Below, piece by piece: positions 1 through 10,820 of a stretch of 64,000 bases of DNA. Origin of the DNA: Pleurostoma richardsiae. Lineage: Eukaryota; Ascomycota; Sordariomycetes; Calosphaeriales; Pleurostomataceae. The DNA is taken from NCBI GenBank assembly GCA_030052745.1, contig JANBVO010000005.1, positions 806,001 to 870,000 on the forward strand, read 5' to 3'. Under the pieces are notes generated by a model. It had not been told where the DNA came from and searched no databases. It saw only the letters and a list, made by a program, of their open reading frames with translations. A program made the position numbers and the translations under genes. Position 1 is the stretch's first letter. Every line of letters begins with the position of its first letter.

Positions 1-159
1 CGGTCCACACCGCAGGAGCTGAGCTCGGAGCCGCGGGTGGACGCCGGCTGGGCGGGGGGCAGCACGGGCGGGAGCGGGGCGACGAGCGGGACGGGAGGGA
101 CGGGCAGCAGTGGGAGGTCGTCGCGGCCGACGCGGCATCAGACGTATTACCATGCCTGA
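1..159 (+). CDS. C-terminal end of an unidentified protein (5' part outside window)
   Basis: Frame 1 is open from the first base to a TGA at 157-159. Almost every codon in this run ends in G or C, which is typical of real coding sequence here and unlike the following intergenic DNA. The visible 52 residues are a Gly/Ser/Thr-rich low-complexity tail ending in basic and aromatic residues (...RHQTYYHA). Such tails are common in fungal regulatory proteins and do not identify the family. I do not recognise the gene. The body of the protein lies to the left of the window. Confidence 0.6.
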   Translation, partial: RSTPQELSSEPRVDAGWAGGSTGGSGATSGTGGTGSSGRSSRPTRHQTYYHA

Positions 160-790
160 TGTCCCTCCTGGTTTGGTATTTGCGAACCGTCGCAACTTTG
201 ATCGGCATGGTTATGTTTCTCAGAGCAAGGCGTTTGTGAATGAAAGGGATTGTATGGGAATGGGAAAGATGCTTGGGACCTTGAAGGAGGAGCAGAACAG
301 GGACGAGAAGGAGAAGGGCGACTGTGTGCCCCCCATCGGGGTGGAACGGTATGTTCGAGTGCCAACCTCTCTCTTACCAGCTCTTCAGGTTGCTTTGCTC
401 CGAAGGAGAATCGGGCAAGCTGAGCAGAGTGCGATCTACCAGAACTCCTTCCTGAATAGCCTACAGCGCTTACGGATGGCTGGGCATACGCACCTTTTGG
501 AGATAGCGCAAATATCAAGGAGATGGATGGATGCCCGGCGCCCTTTGCGCCCTTGATTATTTACTGTACTGTATGAGGAACGAGGAGAAAGACGCGCTAG
601 GACGATAACAAACCCCCCTGAGCTCGGCACGCGACACCTTCCACATGCTTTCCGGGGTTCGGTTTTGGACAGAAGGCTGAGATAATATACACAACATGTG
701 CCTACCTGACTGCCCAGGTACTTCATTCGGCGGCTCCGTTGGACTTGATAATGAAGTCAGCGCCACTTCTCCCCCACGCTCTGCTGACCT

Positions 791-846
791 GCCTACCTAC
801 TTGCGTATCTAGGTACCTCAAACCTACATGCCCGATCTAGGTAGCT
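791..846. repeat. TACCTA/TAGGTA motif cluster
   Basis: Several copies of CTACCTAC, TAGGTACC and TAGGTAG lie within about 55 bp. The same words recur in other intergenic regions of the window (27982-28037, 28960-28975, 53381-53431, 57049-57190). Function is unknown. Confidence 0.5.
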
Positions 847-3731
847 GTTGCTGTTGTTGTCTGCCACACTTTCGGAAATATGACGCTAAGCAAGGGCCTC
901 TTGCTGAGCGGAATGTAATGGTGGTGGGTTGGTGATGACGGAGGCTAGAGAGGGAGTGTTCGCGATGAGTAAGAGCGAACCACGGGTTCTTACCGGGGGT
1001 GTGGTAAACGTCCGATCGGCTGGGCTCCCTGCGCAACTGAGTACCTATACTATGTAGTATGTACTGTGCGTCAAGGCTCGAGATAAGGTGCGACCCCAAG
1101 GGGGGGGGCAGGGAGTCCGTCTCGGTGACATCCTGCCATCCCTGCCAATGGCCTTCGGCAGCAAGGCAGGCACAGGAGGGCCACGAAAATATCCCGTCAA
1201 CCGAGATAGGCGATCACGATGGGCGACGGGCGACGGGCTTCGCTGCGCGTTGTCGCAGACACGACATCGGCGGGAAATCGGAGGGCAGGGTGTCAGGTCG
1301 CGACGACCGTACGACGTTGGTCTTATCAGCCCGTCCTTGGCAGATAGCGCCTGCGTCGAAAACTGTGCTGCTGCCCAGCCGACATCGCGAAGGGCGCCGC
1401 CGCTTTCCCGCTCACCTTGTTACTCGCTTCCACTGCATGTCTGTTCCGTTCCGGCGACCGCAGATCGGAGACACAGCTGCTGTAGACAGACCTTGGTTAC
1501 TCTGGAGACATTTCCCGGCGCAAGCGACGCCTCGGGTCCAGGCCGCCGCGACGATCGGTCTTCACGATAGGTCGGGCGGGCAGGGAGGTCTCCAGCTCTG
1601 ATGATTGGCCCAGGTCCGAAATAGCGAAGGAAGTGCCGAGTGCCCGTAGGAACAGAGAGCTGTTGCCGCTTGTCTCATACACGTGTGTACCTGCAGCGAG
1701 CTTGTCCGTCGACAAAAGTCCGAGGAACAGAGACCCGTCAGGCGAACCGACAAGCGAGCCAGTTGTGCACGTGGGGAAAGGAATCATGAATTGAATGGAT
1801 GCATGAATTCTCTAGACGGGCAGGCAGACCTTCTCTGCCAATTGCTACCCGCTAGGAACGCACGCACTTGCATTGGCATGACGGGAGGGTCTCCGTACGG
1901 TCGACCATGTTCTTCTTCTGCATGTCTGTCTGTCTTCTGTCAGATATCACCAGCATCCATGGCGGGTCGGCGTTTTCTGAGACAGCCAGGCGAGACAGAT
2001 ATCTGCATCTGTCTGCATGCATCTTTCAGTGGCTCCTCTCTTGCAATGCTACTGTATATCTTATCTTCCTTTCCCCACAGTCTCTAGCTAGCTCCGTAGG
2101 CCCTAGGAAACCGAGTCTGGCCGAGATGGCTGTTTGAGTTTTTCACGGGGCTCCAGAGCGGAATTCTGAGCAACCGGGCGGAACCAGCGGTTGAAGAGAT
2201 AAGGGGGGAAAGTCTTCGTTGAAAGCTGACACGACGTGATGAGACCGCGTGGCGTTCAGCCTCTCCCTGTTGTGAACCGCGTCCACAAGTGATATCAGTC
2301 AAAACCCGATGGCGTTGGCGGGGTTGCAGACAACGATAGGACGAGGAAGGTAATGCCTTTTATATAGTGCGGAGTCCTGTAGTGTGGTACAGACCGTCCA
2401 GTGTACTTGGTGAGCCAGGAACACTGCGTTCGGATGTTCTCGTGTCGTAGAAGCATAGAGCCTCATCTCGTCGGCTTGGATACACGTCCGTTACAAACTG
2501 GCGCCGCGGGTGACATGATCTTCTACTACAATACCAACTGGCAACACGACAGTGCTAATGTGAGATGGATTCTAGTTGAGTTGAACAAGTAGAATAACAG
2601 ATTTGATCTCCAGAATATTACTATAATATGGGGCAGCAGAATAAATATTGAGGTTGATGCGCCTGACACTTTATCTGTTTACATCACAAAAGGATACTGG
2701 ACACAGACGTTACAGATTTTGATATGAATCCAAGATTTGCGACGGGACATGTCGTCACTAACAGCCGGGCCAAAAGAGCAGAAGAAGGGCACCGATGGCA
2801 TACAGATGGGAGGTTTCGGCAGATGCATCCTGAACTGAAGCCTAAGAGGCGGGCCGAAATAATCGATGTGCCTGTGTAGGTAAGTTACGTACCCGGATTG
2901 AAGCCTACCAGGTGGGCTACCAGATGGGGTGCAGATGTCTGGGCACCTCATGTTTTCGAATAGCATCTGCTCTTCGACCCCCAGGCAACGAGGACGCTGC
3001 GGCGCTAGGTATCGCCGCGACACGACAAATATAGCGGAGGGTCATGTAGGTCGAGCAGTGTCAAACCCAAGCGGTAAGGTTCCCTTTGGGGAGGATGAGC
3101 CCCTCCTTCTCACGCCATCACAGCCCGAACCGGCAAGGGATATGCGCGCGTCCAGATAGGGAATCCCGATGCCTGCAGGGGGGAGCTTAATTTATCGAAC
3201 TCCCCCGGATCAGGCGAAAGTGAGGACGAGGGGCCTCTCGGGAGGATTCGTCGTTGAAACTCCCGGGCCATGTTATTGCCGCCGCACGTAAAGTTAGGTG
3301 GATAAGGTGCGTGAGGACGGGACGGCCTTCAGCCGGTAAGCACGCCCCCACGCGGTCCAATTCTTCCTATCCGACGAGCAGATGGCCAGCCATGAATACG
3401 TCCAAAAAGGTGACAGAGGCGGAGCACCCTGTTGTCACTCGATCTGGCTGGCGAACCTAGCCGTGGACAGACAAAGTGTGGGTATCACTCCGAAGCACCC
3501 GGTATAGAGGGGCAGCTTACGAGGCTGAAGGCACCTTGACGACGCCTCTCTAGGCTGCTTCGGCACCCAAGGCTGCGACGGCCGTGGTTCGCAGGACGAG
3601 AGTCACGTTCTTGCTAGCGAATGTAGGTGAGCCGGCGGAGGGTGGTCATCAAGGGACTTTGACGGTACTTGTGTGCCCCTGTACCTTTTGCGAGGTGAAT
3701 GGGACGTTTCGTAGCCTTCCCACCCGCCCCG

Positions 3732-3757
3732 CCCGTTCCTCCCGTTCCTCCCGTTCA
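3732..3757. repeat. 9-bp tandem repeat (CCCGTTCCT, about 3 copies)
   Basis: Two perfect units and a third partial unit of CCCGTTCCT follow one another inside non-coding DNA. It looks like a simple minisatellite. Confidence 0.7.
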
Positions 3758-5491
3758 CCGAGGTCCTCAACTCCCGGCGGCTCTCCGTCACCGAGAAGCG
3801 TGATGCGTTCGAGTCAAGGAGAGATAGCGGGTCTCACCTGGGTCTTGTCTTAGGAAGCCCCAACACTTCATGACCCGTGAGCAAAGCGTACACAGTACAC
3901 ACAGTACGTGCTTGCGTGCGTGTTCGGTTGTGTGGCGGATGGTGCAGATGATGTGAGCGGCTGCGCAAGGCCGAGGCTGCCAAAGATGGAATCAGTGTGG
4001 GGGATGATGTGCTCATATCTTGCGCGCCGCGTCTACGCAAACAAAGCCAACCTGGGCTGTTTTGGGTGAGAAGGTTCTCGGCAGCCGGGTAGATTGACGT
4101 GGCTTCTCCAGGAACACAGGCCAGGCTTGACAGGTACCTGTGGTGTTGCCCTACGGGTGGTCATGAGGCCCCAGGGCCAAGATTCCGTGAGCCTGCGGCA
4201 TCTTGCACCATTTTCGCACCATTGCTTGCCTTGCCAGCTGTTTCATCATGGACTCTCAGCCTGACGTCCTCCAACATAGTGTGGTGTCCATTTATGAATG
4301 GCCTGTTGAGAGCGCTGGAGGTACCTGAATGGTCTCTTGTGCTCACCATGTCCCGATGTCGTGCTCATGCGCGGCTCTCCCTGCTTGGAGGTGTCCCCCT
4401 GACGGTCAGTCCTGGCAAGGTACTCTGCATCCACCCACCACCTGGCCGAGACAACAGCACTTGAGCACCCCTGGCACCTAAGCTGATGGATCACAAACGA
4501 GTTGTAACTTGTAGCTTGACAAAGTGTCAGCTGCAGGCTGCCCCTCAATTTCCCCTCCAGCTGTGACCATGTCCCCCCCCCTGGCCCCCGCTGCCCAGAT
4601 GTTGAAATGTGGGATTTTAGCTAATAACCATCTCGACCTCAAAGGAGCAAATCCCGAGATGGCCAGACGGGTGCGGGACACATCGGGCAGGGGGCAAGAG
4701 AGAGTGTGACGGTGAAGGAGAGATGCTACCTCACGGATGCTACAGCAGACATCAGGATCGGAGTGCGAGGAGGCAATGGGATGTCACTGTCTAGCTGTGG
4801 GATACTTCATATAAAACAGGAAAATGCAGCTCCTGTCTCCTGCTTCGAGGTCCAGTTCCAGGTTGTTAGTAATTAATCTTCACCTTCTATTTATTGCAGT
4901 ACTGCGAACAGGTATCTGTCAATACCCAGCACCATTACCTAAGCCGTCTGCGGTACGTAATTTGGGGTACTGTGCTGGAAGTACCAAGAAGAGGCGCCTC
5001 GCTGGCTGGCTGTCTTGTCTTAGGTACGGATACATCCAGCAGATACATCGAGAGAGAAGGTACGCGCACCTGCCCTCGTCAGCAGGACGCACATTCCGTA
5101 TTTAGCGGACCGGATTGCGAGATTCGTCAGATTGCCCAGCGGTGAGAGCAGGACGCTGTGAAGAGACACTCTGGACTCAAAAAGAGAACGTGAAGAAATT
5201 TTTTTTTCTTTCGCCTTGTCACGTCTTATTATTCGATGACTCCTTGCATTCCAGCACGCCAGAGCAATTCCCGCGATAAGACGAACAGACGCACGCCCGC
5301 ACGAAAGGCGAGACAGCACTACTCTAGCTAGAGGCAGTTGGGCACAGTAGTAGCTTACCGAACCCTGCCCTTCACCTTACCGGATAGGACGAGTCGAGAC
5401 CTGCAGGGTACTGCACGGTACGCATATCATGTATGCAATGCCCTTGTTGTTCTACTGTGCTAGGCGCCGCAGAGGACGGAAATGGGAAATG

Positions 5492-6835
5492 GTACACAAA
5501 TACTGACGGCCAGAAGATCGGCGTCGATTGGACAGTCCCACCTCCGAAAGCGGTGGGCTCGAGATACGGGCGTCGGTGCGTCGGCAACCAATCCAGGAAC
5601 GATTGCACCATCCGCCGTAGCCCACGTCCCATCACGCCAAATCCCCTAAGGGTTCCGCAACGCAACTTAAAATCGGCCGAGGAAGGAGGAGAGGAGTCAT
5701 CCAGCCAGCTGTATCTCGGTCTTTTAAGTGACTTGTTGCCGGCAACCACTGGCCGCTCCCTCCCTCGTCTCTCTCGACACCAGACACCGCACTATCCATA
5801 CATAACCACACAGCCTCTCTCTGCTCGGCTTCCTGGTTCCTGTCCTTCCCCTCCTCTTCAACCTTCAACAACCTCATCGTCGATCCTCCATCGGGTCTTC
5901 CTGCCCTCAGCCTGTGACACCGCAAATCACTGACAGTTACGGTTCCGCTTCGCTGTCTGCCGTGTGTTGCCCTCCCACCACACACTACGTCACCCCTCCT
6001 CGACTTACACGCAAGCTCACCAACACGCTCGCTCCGACTTATCAAGACCTCAAACCCGCAGTCGCCTCGACACCTGAGATCACTTGCTCTTGTTTCTCTT
6101 CTACCAATATCCTGGACGTGGGCAAAAACTACGACCGCCAGTTGCCAATTGACGAGTGGTTCCCCCATACGAAAGCACACACCCCGCCCACAACCCTCAT
6201 CAGCCTGCACCGGCGGATCCGCACTGCCATCAACACCACTTGCGGGTATCAAGGTCTCGCTACTATTCCCACGCCAGTTCACGCTAGCTTGGTCGCATAT
6301 CTCTTCGCAGCACCAGCACCCGAGATAGCCCTGTCGAAATTCCCTTTTTCCGCCTCGGACGACATTGGGCCGCTCGTCGCGTTTGACGCTTAGAAGACCG
6401 CCGTCGAATTCGCAATCTGCTAGCTTGCACAACCGCCAAGGCCATTCAGACGGCCGGATACTGCAGGGGAACAGCGCGAACAGGAAAATTCGTGCGCAAG
6501 CATACCTGCAGATTTGCCACCTCCCACGACAAGCCAGATACAGAAAATTTTCGACACAGGGTTGCAAGCTCCCTTATCGTCCGGGAAAACTCTGCAATTC
6601 GCGTTTCTCTGTTCAAGGCTATTTCCAGTCTAGAATCGTCGCTTCCGCACCGGGCCTGTTCAACGGACGAACTGGACCCCCGCTCCGACCATCCCTTCTC
6701 CCCACGTTTCGCAACCCCTGGTCCCGGGAGGCTTCAAAACTGGCCAACCAACGCGCAGCCTCGAGCCAGGCGCACCAGAAGGGGCAGCAGCTCCAATCAC
6801 AGGCTTCACAGCAGCCATCACAGAAGCGGCCCTCT
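5492..6835 (+). promoter_or_regulatory. Promoter and long ATG-free 5' leader of the ECL1-type gene
   Basis: After the ATGs at 5482 and 5489 there is no ATG on the plus strand until 6836, a run of 1,344 bases. The same run holds about 16 CAT triplets, so the absence of ATG is strand-specific and not a composition effect. A pyrimidine-rich tract at about 5745-5905, typical of fungal transcription start regions, is a likely start zone. The leader would then be about 0.9-1.1 kb and free of upstream start codons. Leader length is inferred, not shown. Confidence 0.6.
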
Positions 6836-7912
6836 ATGCCACATCACTACCGACGAAAGTCCGGCCATGGCTCCGCGAATACCTCCCTAACCGATGTGCG
6901 GAAGGCCGTCGCCGTCTCCGAGCCCTCTACCAGGCACAAGTCCTCCCGGCCACCCCCAATGACTCGGAGAGTGACCCCTCAGGCCGCCCTGAAGCTGGGC
7001 AAGAACCCGAGGGACCGCGAGCGGGAATGGGAGGATGAGCGCTGGTGGGAAGAGGAGAGGGAAAGCTTCCCTCAGTTCTGGTAAGCCTGTCCTCGACTTG
7101 CCCTACTCCGCACCACATGCATGGTTTCATGTCTTGGTTTTGCTTTTTTTTTTTTTTTATCTGTTCTGCTCACGGTTTCACCCCGTGGGGTTACCCCGAT
7201 TCTCGTCCTCTGCACGTACAACCCTCGGATGAAGAGGCCGTTCCTGCATATACCTGCACAATAAGAGAAATAGCCAGCTGACCGGTTATGTTCCAGCATG
7301 ACCTGCGAGAAACAATTCGTACCCCAGGACGATAGATTCCTCTACTGCTCTGAGGCGTAAGTGATACAGTCACGCGGAACCCCTCATGTCTCCCTAGCAT
7401 GCTGACGAGATTGCAGCTGTCGAATCTACGACCAGAACAATGCTTCTGTAGCAAATGTGGCGCTGTCGCGGGGTGGCCACAGCCCATCCGCTAGTTATCC
7501 CTTCTACGCAGCTGGCGATCCCGAGCCCAGGGATATCATCCCTCGTGCATCACCTTCTCGGCCTAGCTCCACGCACCTGTCACCGCCCACCACACCGAGC
7601 GCCGCACCCAGTCAGACTTCGGCGATCTCAGCTCTGAGGTCCCTCCATATTCGGCCACCCAGCCCTCCCTCACCCACAGGGACTTACCACCCCAGCATCT
7701 GGCCCTTCACGCGAAGTGCTGCAACGAGCCCGAGTACGTCCTTCTCGCGGCCACCTTCGGGCCTCTTCTCGTCAACATATGACGGCTACTACGGCGTGGC
7801 GGGCTACACCATGACTTCGCCCAGTATGGATCGTCCACTACCTTCCCGCCGGCCGGGGGGCTACGCGAGGCCAAAGAGCATCGAGCTGGTCACCCCTATG
7901 GTCGGGCAGTGA
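6836..7912 (+). CDS. ECL1-type life-span regulatory zinc-binding protein
   Basis: Three exons (6836-7080, 7297-7356, 7417-7912) encode about 266 residues. The core reads FCMTCEKQF, then LYCSEACRIYD: a CxxC...CxxxC zinc-binding cluster of the Ecl1 family. In yeasts this family extends chronological life span and links nutrient limitation to stress responses. Both introns fall inside this core: the first splits the codon of the first Cys and the second splits the Ala just before the last Cys. The N-terminal 80 residues are basic and disordered; the C-terminal 165 are Ser/Pro-rich. The start was chosen as the first ATG after the ATG-free leader. Intron 1 (216 bp) is long for this window and carries a T15 tract at 7144-7158. 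It is convergent with the flippase gene. Family assignment is firm; precise role is inferred. Confidence 0.85.
7144..7158 (+). repeat. T15 homopolymer in intron 1 of the ECL1-type gene
   Basis: A run of fifteen T lies in the 216-bp first intron, well upstream of the acceptor at 7296. It may act as a polypyrimidine or regulatory splicing element, or be a simple homopolymer. Confidence 0.8.
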
Positions 7913-10820
7913 TCGCTCCCTGCGGTATGACGCATGGACAAATGAACGAACGCGCATCTGGGCTAGAAGCGGAAACGCGGCTTCTATCACATGGCGCAAC
8001 TGGGAGATCATGTGTGCTGGAAGGAAGCTTACTGCAGTTGCGCCGGGGGCATCTTCGTTAGGAGACGCGGGGAGCCTGCAAGAGTTCGGGCTAGTTCCTC
8101 AGGGCGTCCGCGGGGGCCTCCAAGAATGGAATTGGTGGTGAGACTCCCCGCGCGGGGCTTCCGGTTCAGAGTACGGCCATTCCGGAAGGCGGCGCAAGCT
8201 CCGTTCCCTGGGGACGTGGGGGAATGGGGTCCGTCAGCAAGCCACCCTCTGGTTTCCGCAAGTAACCCTGGCCCGCTTCCTTCTCTGCTTTATCTCTTAC
8301 AAAAGCTTTTCTTTACTCAGCCGGCATGGTCAGCATATATAGACAGGATTGGGAACAGTGGGATCCACAGTGGGATGAATTTTGCATGGGACCGAGCGAG
8401 AACTGGAGTTCTCGGTCTGGGCGCACATCAGGACATATGGCTAGGGGTTTGAATCATTTACACAGGGGCGGACGGGATGGCAGATCTTATCTCTTGGGGA
8501 AATCATAGTCTCGCAGCAAGGAGAAGAAGGAGCATCAGCATCATACACCGGCTCTTCTTCTCGTAACTTGCATCTCGGACTTGGCGCTAGATACCATTTG
8601 ACTTTATCTCATCTTGTTTTTTTATTTTATTTTACTTGCTTTGCCTGGCGGGGTTCCGTGGCAAAGCTACGACTATGTACGATGACCGGAGACGAACGAG
8701 CATTTGGGCTGGATGGGTCGATTGTGCCTGTCTGCTTTGGTGTCCATGCAGACACGAGACGTACGCAGATAGAGGCCTATCGTGCCGAAGAGTACCTAGC
8801 TAGCTAGAAACATTAACCGAATACCCACCATCCGACAGGTCAGATCGTGAAACGGTGACGAATCTTGTCCTTTGCTCTCGTCCCATTAAGCTGCTGCCAG
8901 CAGGGCATGTGGCCCTCAATCTGCATGCAATATGCGCATCCCACTCCCGACACCCGACGTCCGAAGTACGGAGGGCCGTGCAGCTTTTCTCCTTGTCTCC
9001 CTTCAGCGTATTCTTATTAGGTGAGGGGGCCCGGCCGGCTTCCCTGATAAGGAGAAGAAGCTCCTGATAAGGAGACGAAGGAGGTGGTAATGGTTAGGGC
9101 AAACAAGCTAGACGTGCATGCAGGAGGCGGAGAGGGTCCTGCATACCCGCTACATATCTCGCAGATTCTCTCTTACGGAGGGGGTCTGGGTCAGAAACAG
9201 GGAAAAAAGGTGACCGTTGGGAGGTAATCAAAGATAGCCGGTGCCCTGATTGGGTCCCAGGAGCTGCTGGGAGCTCCCTGAGGGTGGTGGGAAGCCTAGG
9301 GATGGTTCCTTGCGTCTCGAAGTCCTGGACATCTGCCGAGGCTCCATCGCTTTCTCCTCCTCTGCTTGATGCAGGTTTGATGACGAGGAGGGGAAGGGGA
9401 AGGGGAAGGAGAGGGATGTAATCATGAAGATCGTGGTTTGTTTCCTCCGTACGTACTCCACTCATCCCGCGCCGTTGATCGACGGGGTAGATTACCTGGA
9501 TGATAAGGAGAAGGAGTCTGCGGGAGGAAGGAAGTTCTTGGCTATAGTGGCATCGAACGATTTCTGCTGGGCTGGCGGGGGGGAAAGGAATTCGTTCGGG
9601 GTGTCGATGTCAGGCCGGGTTGGGCTCGACGCAGCTCGGCCCGAGAGCCTCCAGAGCTTCCCGCGGCTTATGGTTGACAATTCACTTCCTTCTGTTCTTT
9701 TTCTCTCGTCTCTCTCTTTCTCTCTCTAGAGGTAGTCAAGGTCTTGTGGAAGGATCCCATCGAACAGGCGACGAATCCAAGACACAATCCCCTAAAATTA
9801 TTCCCATGCAGATCCTATCCCAGTCAGTGAGCCGTATCAAAAGTCGTCCGGTCGCAGATCGATCGATCTGCAACAATCCCGCAAAGTCTGGTCCGGCTCG
9901 AGATCAGGAATAGAAACAAGGCCGTGCGCCCACTTTAATACATTAAAAGCGGGACAAAGAGGAGGGCAGAGAAGACATCCTGATCCGGACAGGAATCCGT
10001 TTGTCAATGGCGCGGAGCTTTTCCCGCCCCCGGAAGCTATTCAAGACCGTTGCGGTGGGGCCGCGGGGGACCCGCCTCCCGCGCCCTACTACCGACAGAT
10101 CCGGCGATCCCTCCGTCCCTGGGAGCCTTTGGACCGGAGCCCTGATCTCATCGTGTCGAGGTAGACGGTAGACGATGGACGGTCATGGGCGGCCGCAGCC
10201 AGCCTGCAGGAACACGAACATGCAAGATAAGGGGAGAAGCAGGGACTGTTCATTTCATTTCACTTTCTTTCTTTTCCATTTGTCTTCTGTGATCTGACAA
10301 GATAGAATCAACACGGGTGTGTACCCAACAACGCCTGCCTGCCTTTGCCGCTCAATAATGTCCTTTTGCTCCGCTCGTCCAGCCGTGTTCCATAAAAACA
10401 ACTGGGGTTAGAGCGAGGGCTCCTCCTTCCGAGCTTCTTCTATCGACGGAGATGCTGCGGCGACTTGCCTGGGCTCCATGACACGGACCTCTTCCACTCC
10501 GGAAAAGGGAGAAAGCTTTCTCGCACCGTGATACTCACTCGACGTAGGAGGCTCCTCATGCCGGGTCTCGCCCCAGGCGCATCCCGTATCTGCCGCCACT
10601 ATGATGTGAATCATCATCCCCTTTTTTCGTTTTTCATGTTTCATCTTCCAAAAGCATTCTCGGATGTCCGCGTTTCGCCATTAGAGACCAGGATGCGACA
10701 AACGGCCAAACCGAGACCAAACCATTGGGGGGAAAAGTTCGCTCGTACAATTATGAACAGAATACAAGGGGGGAGAATTCGAATATCGGTCTTGACGATG
10801 CCTCGTCGTGTGCTGCCCGG
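7913..10820. other. Convergent intergenic region (ECL1-type gene / flippase gene)
   Basis: No convincing gene. It should hold the two 3' UTRs. CT-rich runs lie at about 9690-9730 and T-rich runs at 8610-8640. A 78-codon ATG-started frame on the minus strand (10408-10644) is the only frame that reads somewhat protein-like; it lies directly downstream of the flippase stop codon and is most likely 3' UTR. Confidence 0.45.

Larger units (their letters stand above)
160..5491. other. Gene-poor intergenic stretch
   Basis: No reading frame here shows third-position G/C bias plus plausible splice sites, and none resembles a family I know. The stretch holds TAGGTA/TACCTA-type motifs (cluster at 791-846), a 9-bp tandem repeat (3732-3757), a 7-bp-arm G/C hairpin (3179-3206) and an AT-richer patch near 2560-2700. 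I see no tRNA and no transposon termini. Confidence 0.5.

Noticed and set aside
3179-3206. G/C hairpin (GGGGGAG ... CTCCCCC, 14-base loop) resembling a bacterial terminator
   Set aside because: No gene precedes it and such terminators are not used by fungal RNA polymerase II; probably chance.
3800-3825. GTTCGAGTC box resembling a tRNA B box
   Set aside because: No matching A box or cloverleaf stems around it.
5914-6393. 159-codon plus-strand frame in the ECL1 leader
   Set aside because: It has no ATG (opens at GTG) and reads as non-conserved Thr/Pro-rich sequence; leader is the better explanation.
5632-6567. 311-codon minus-strand frame opposite the ECL1 leader
   Set aside because: No family resemblance and no clear third-position bias; it is explained by few stop codons in pyrimidine-rich leader DNA.
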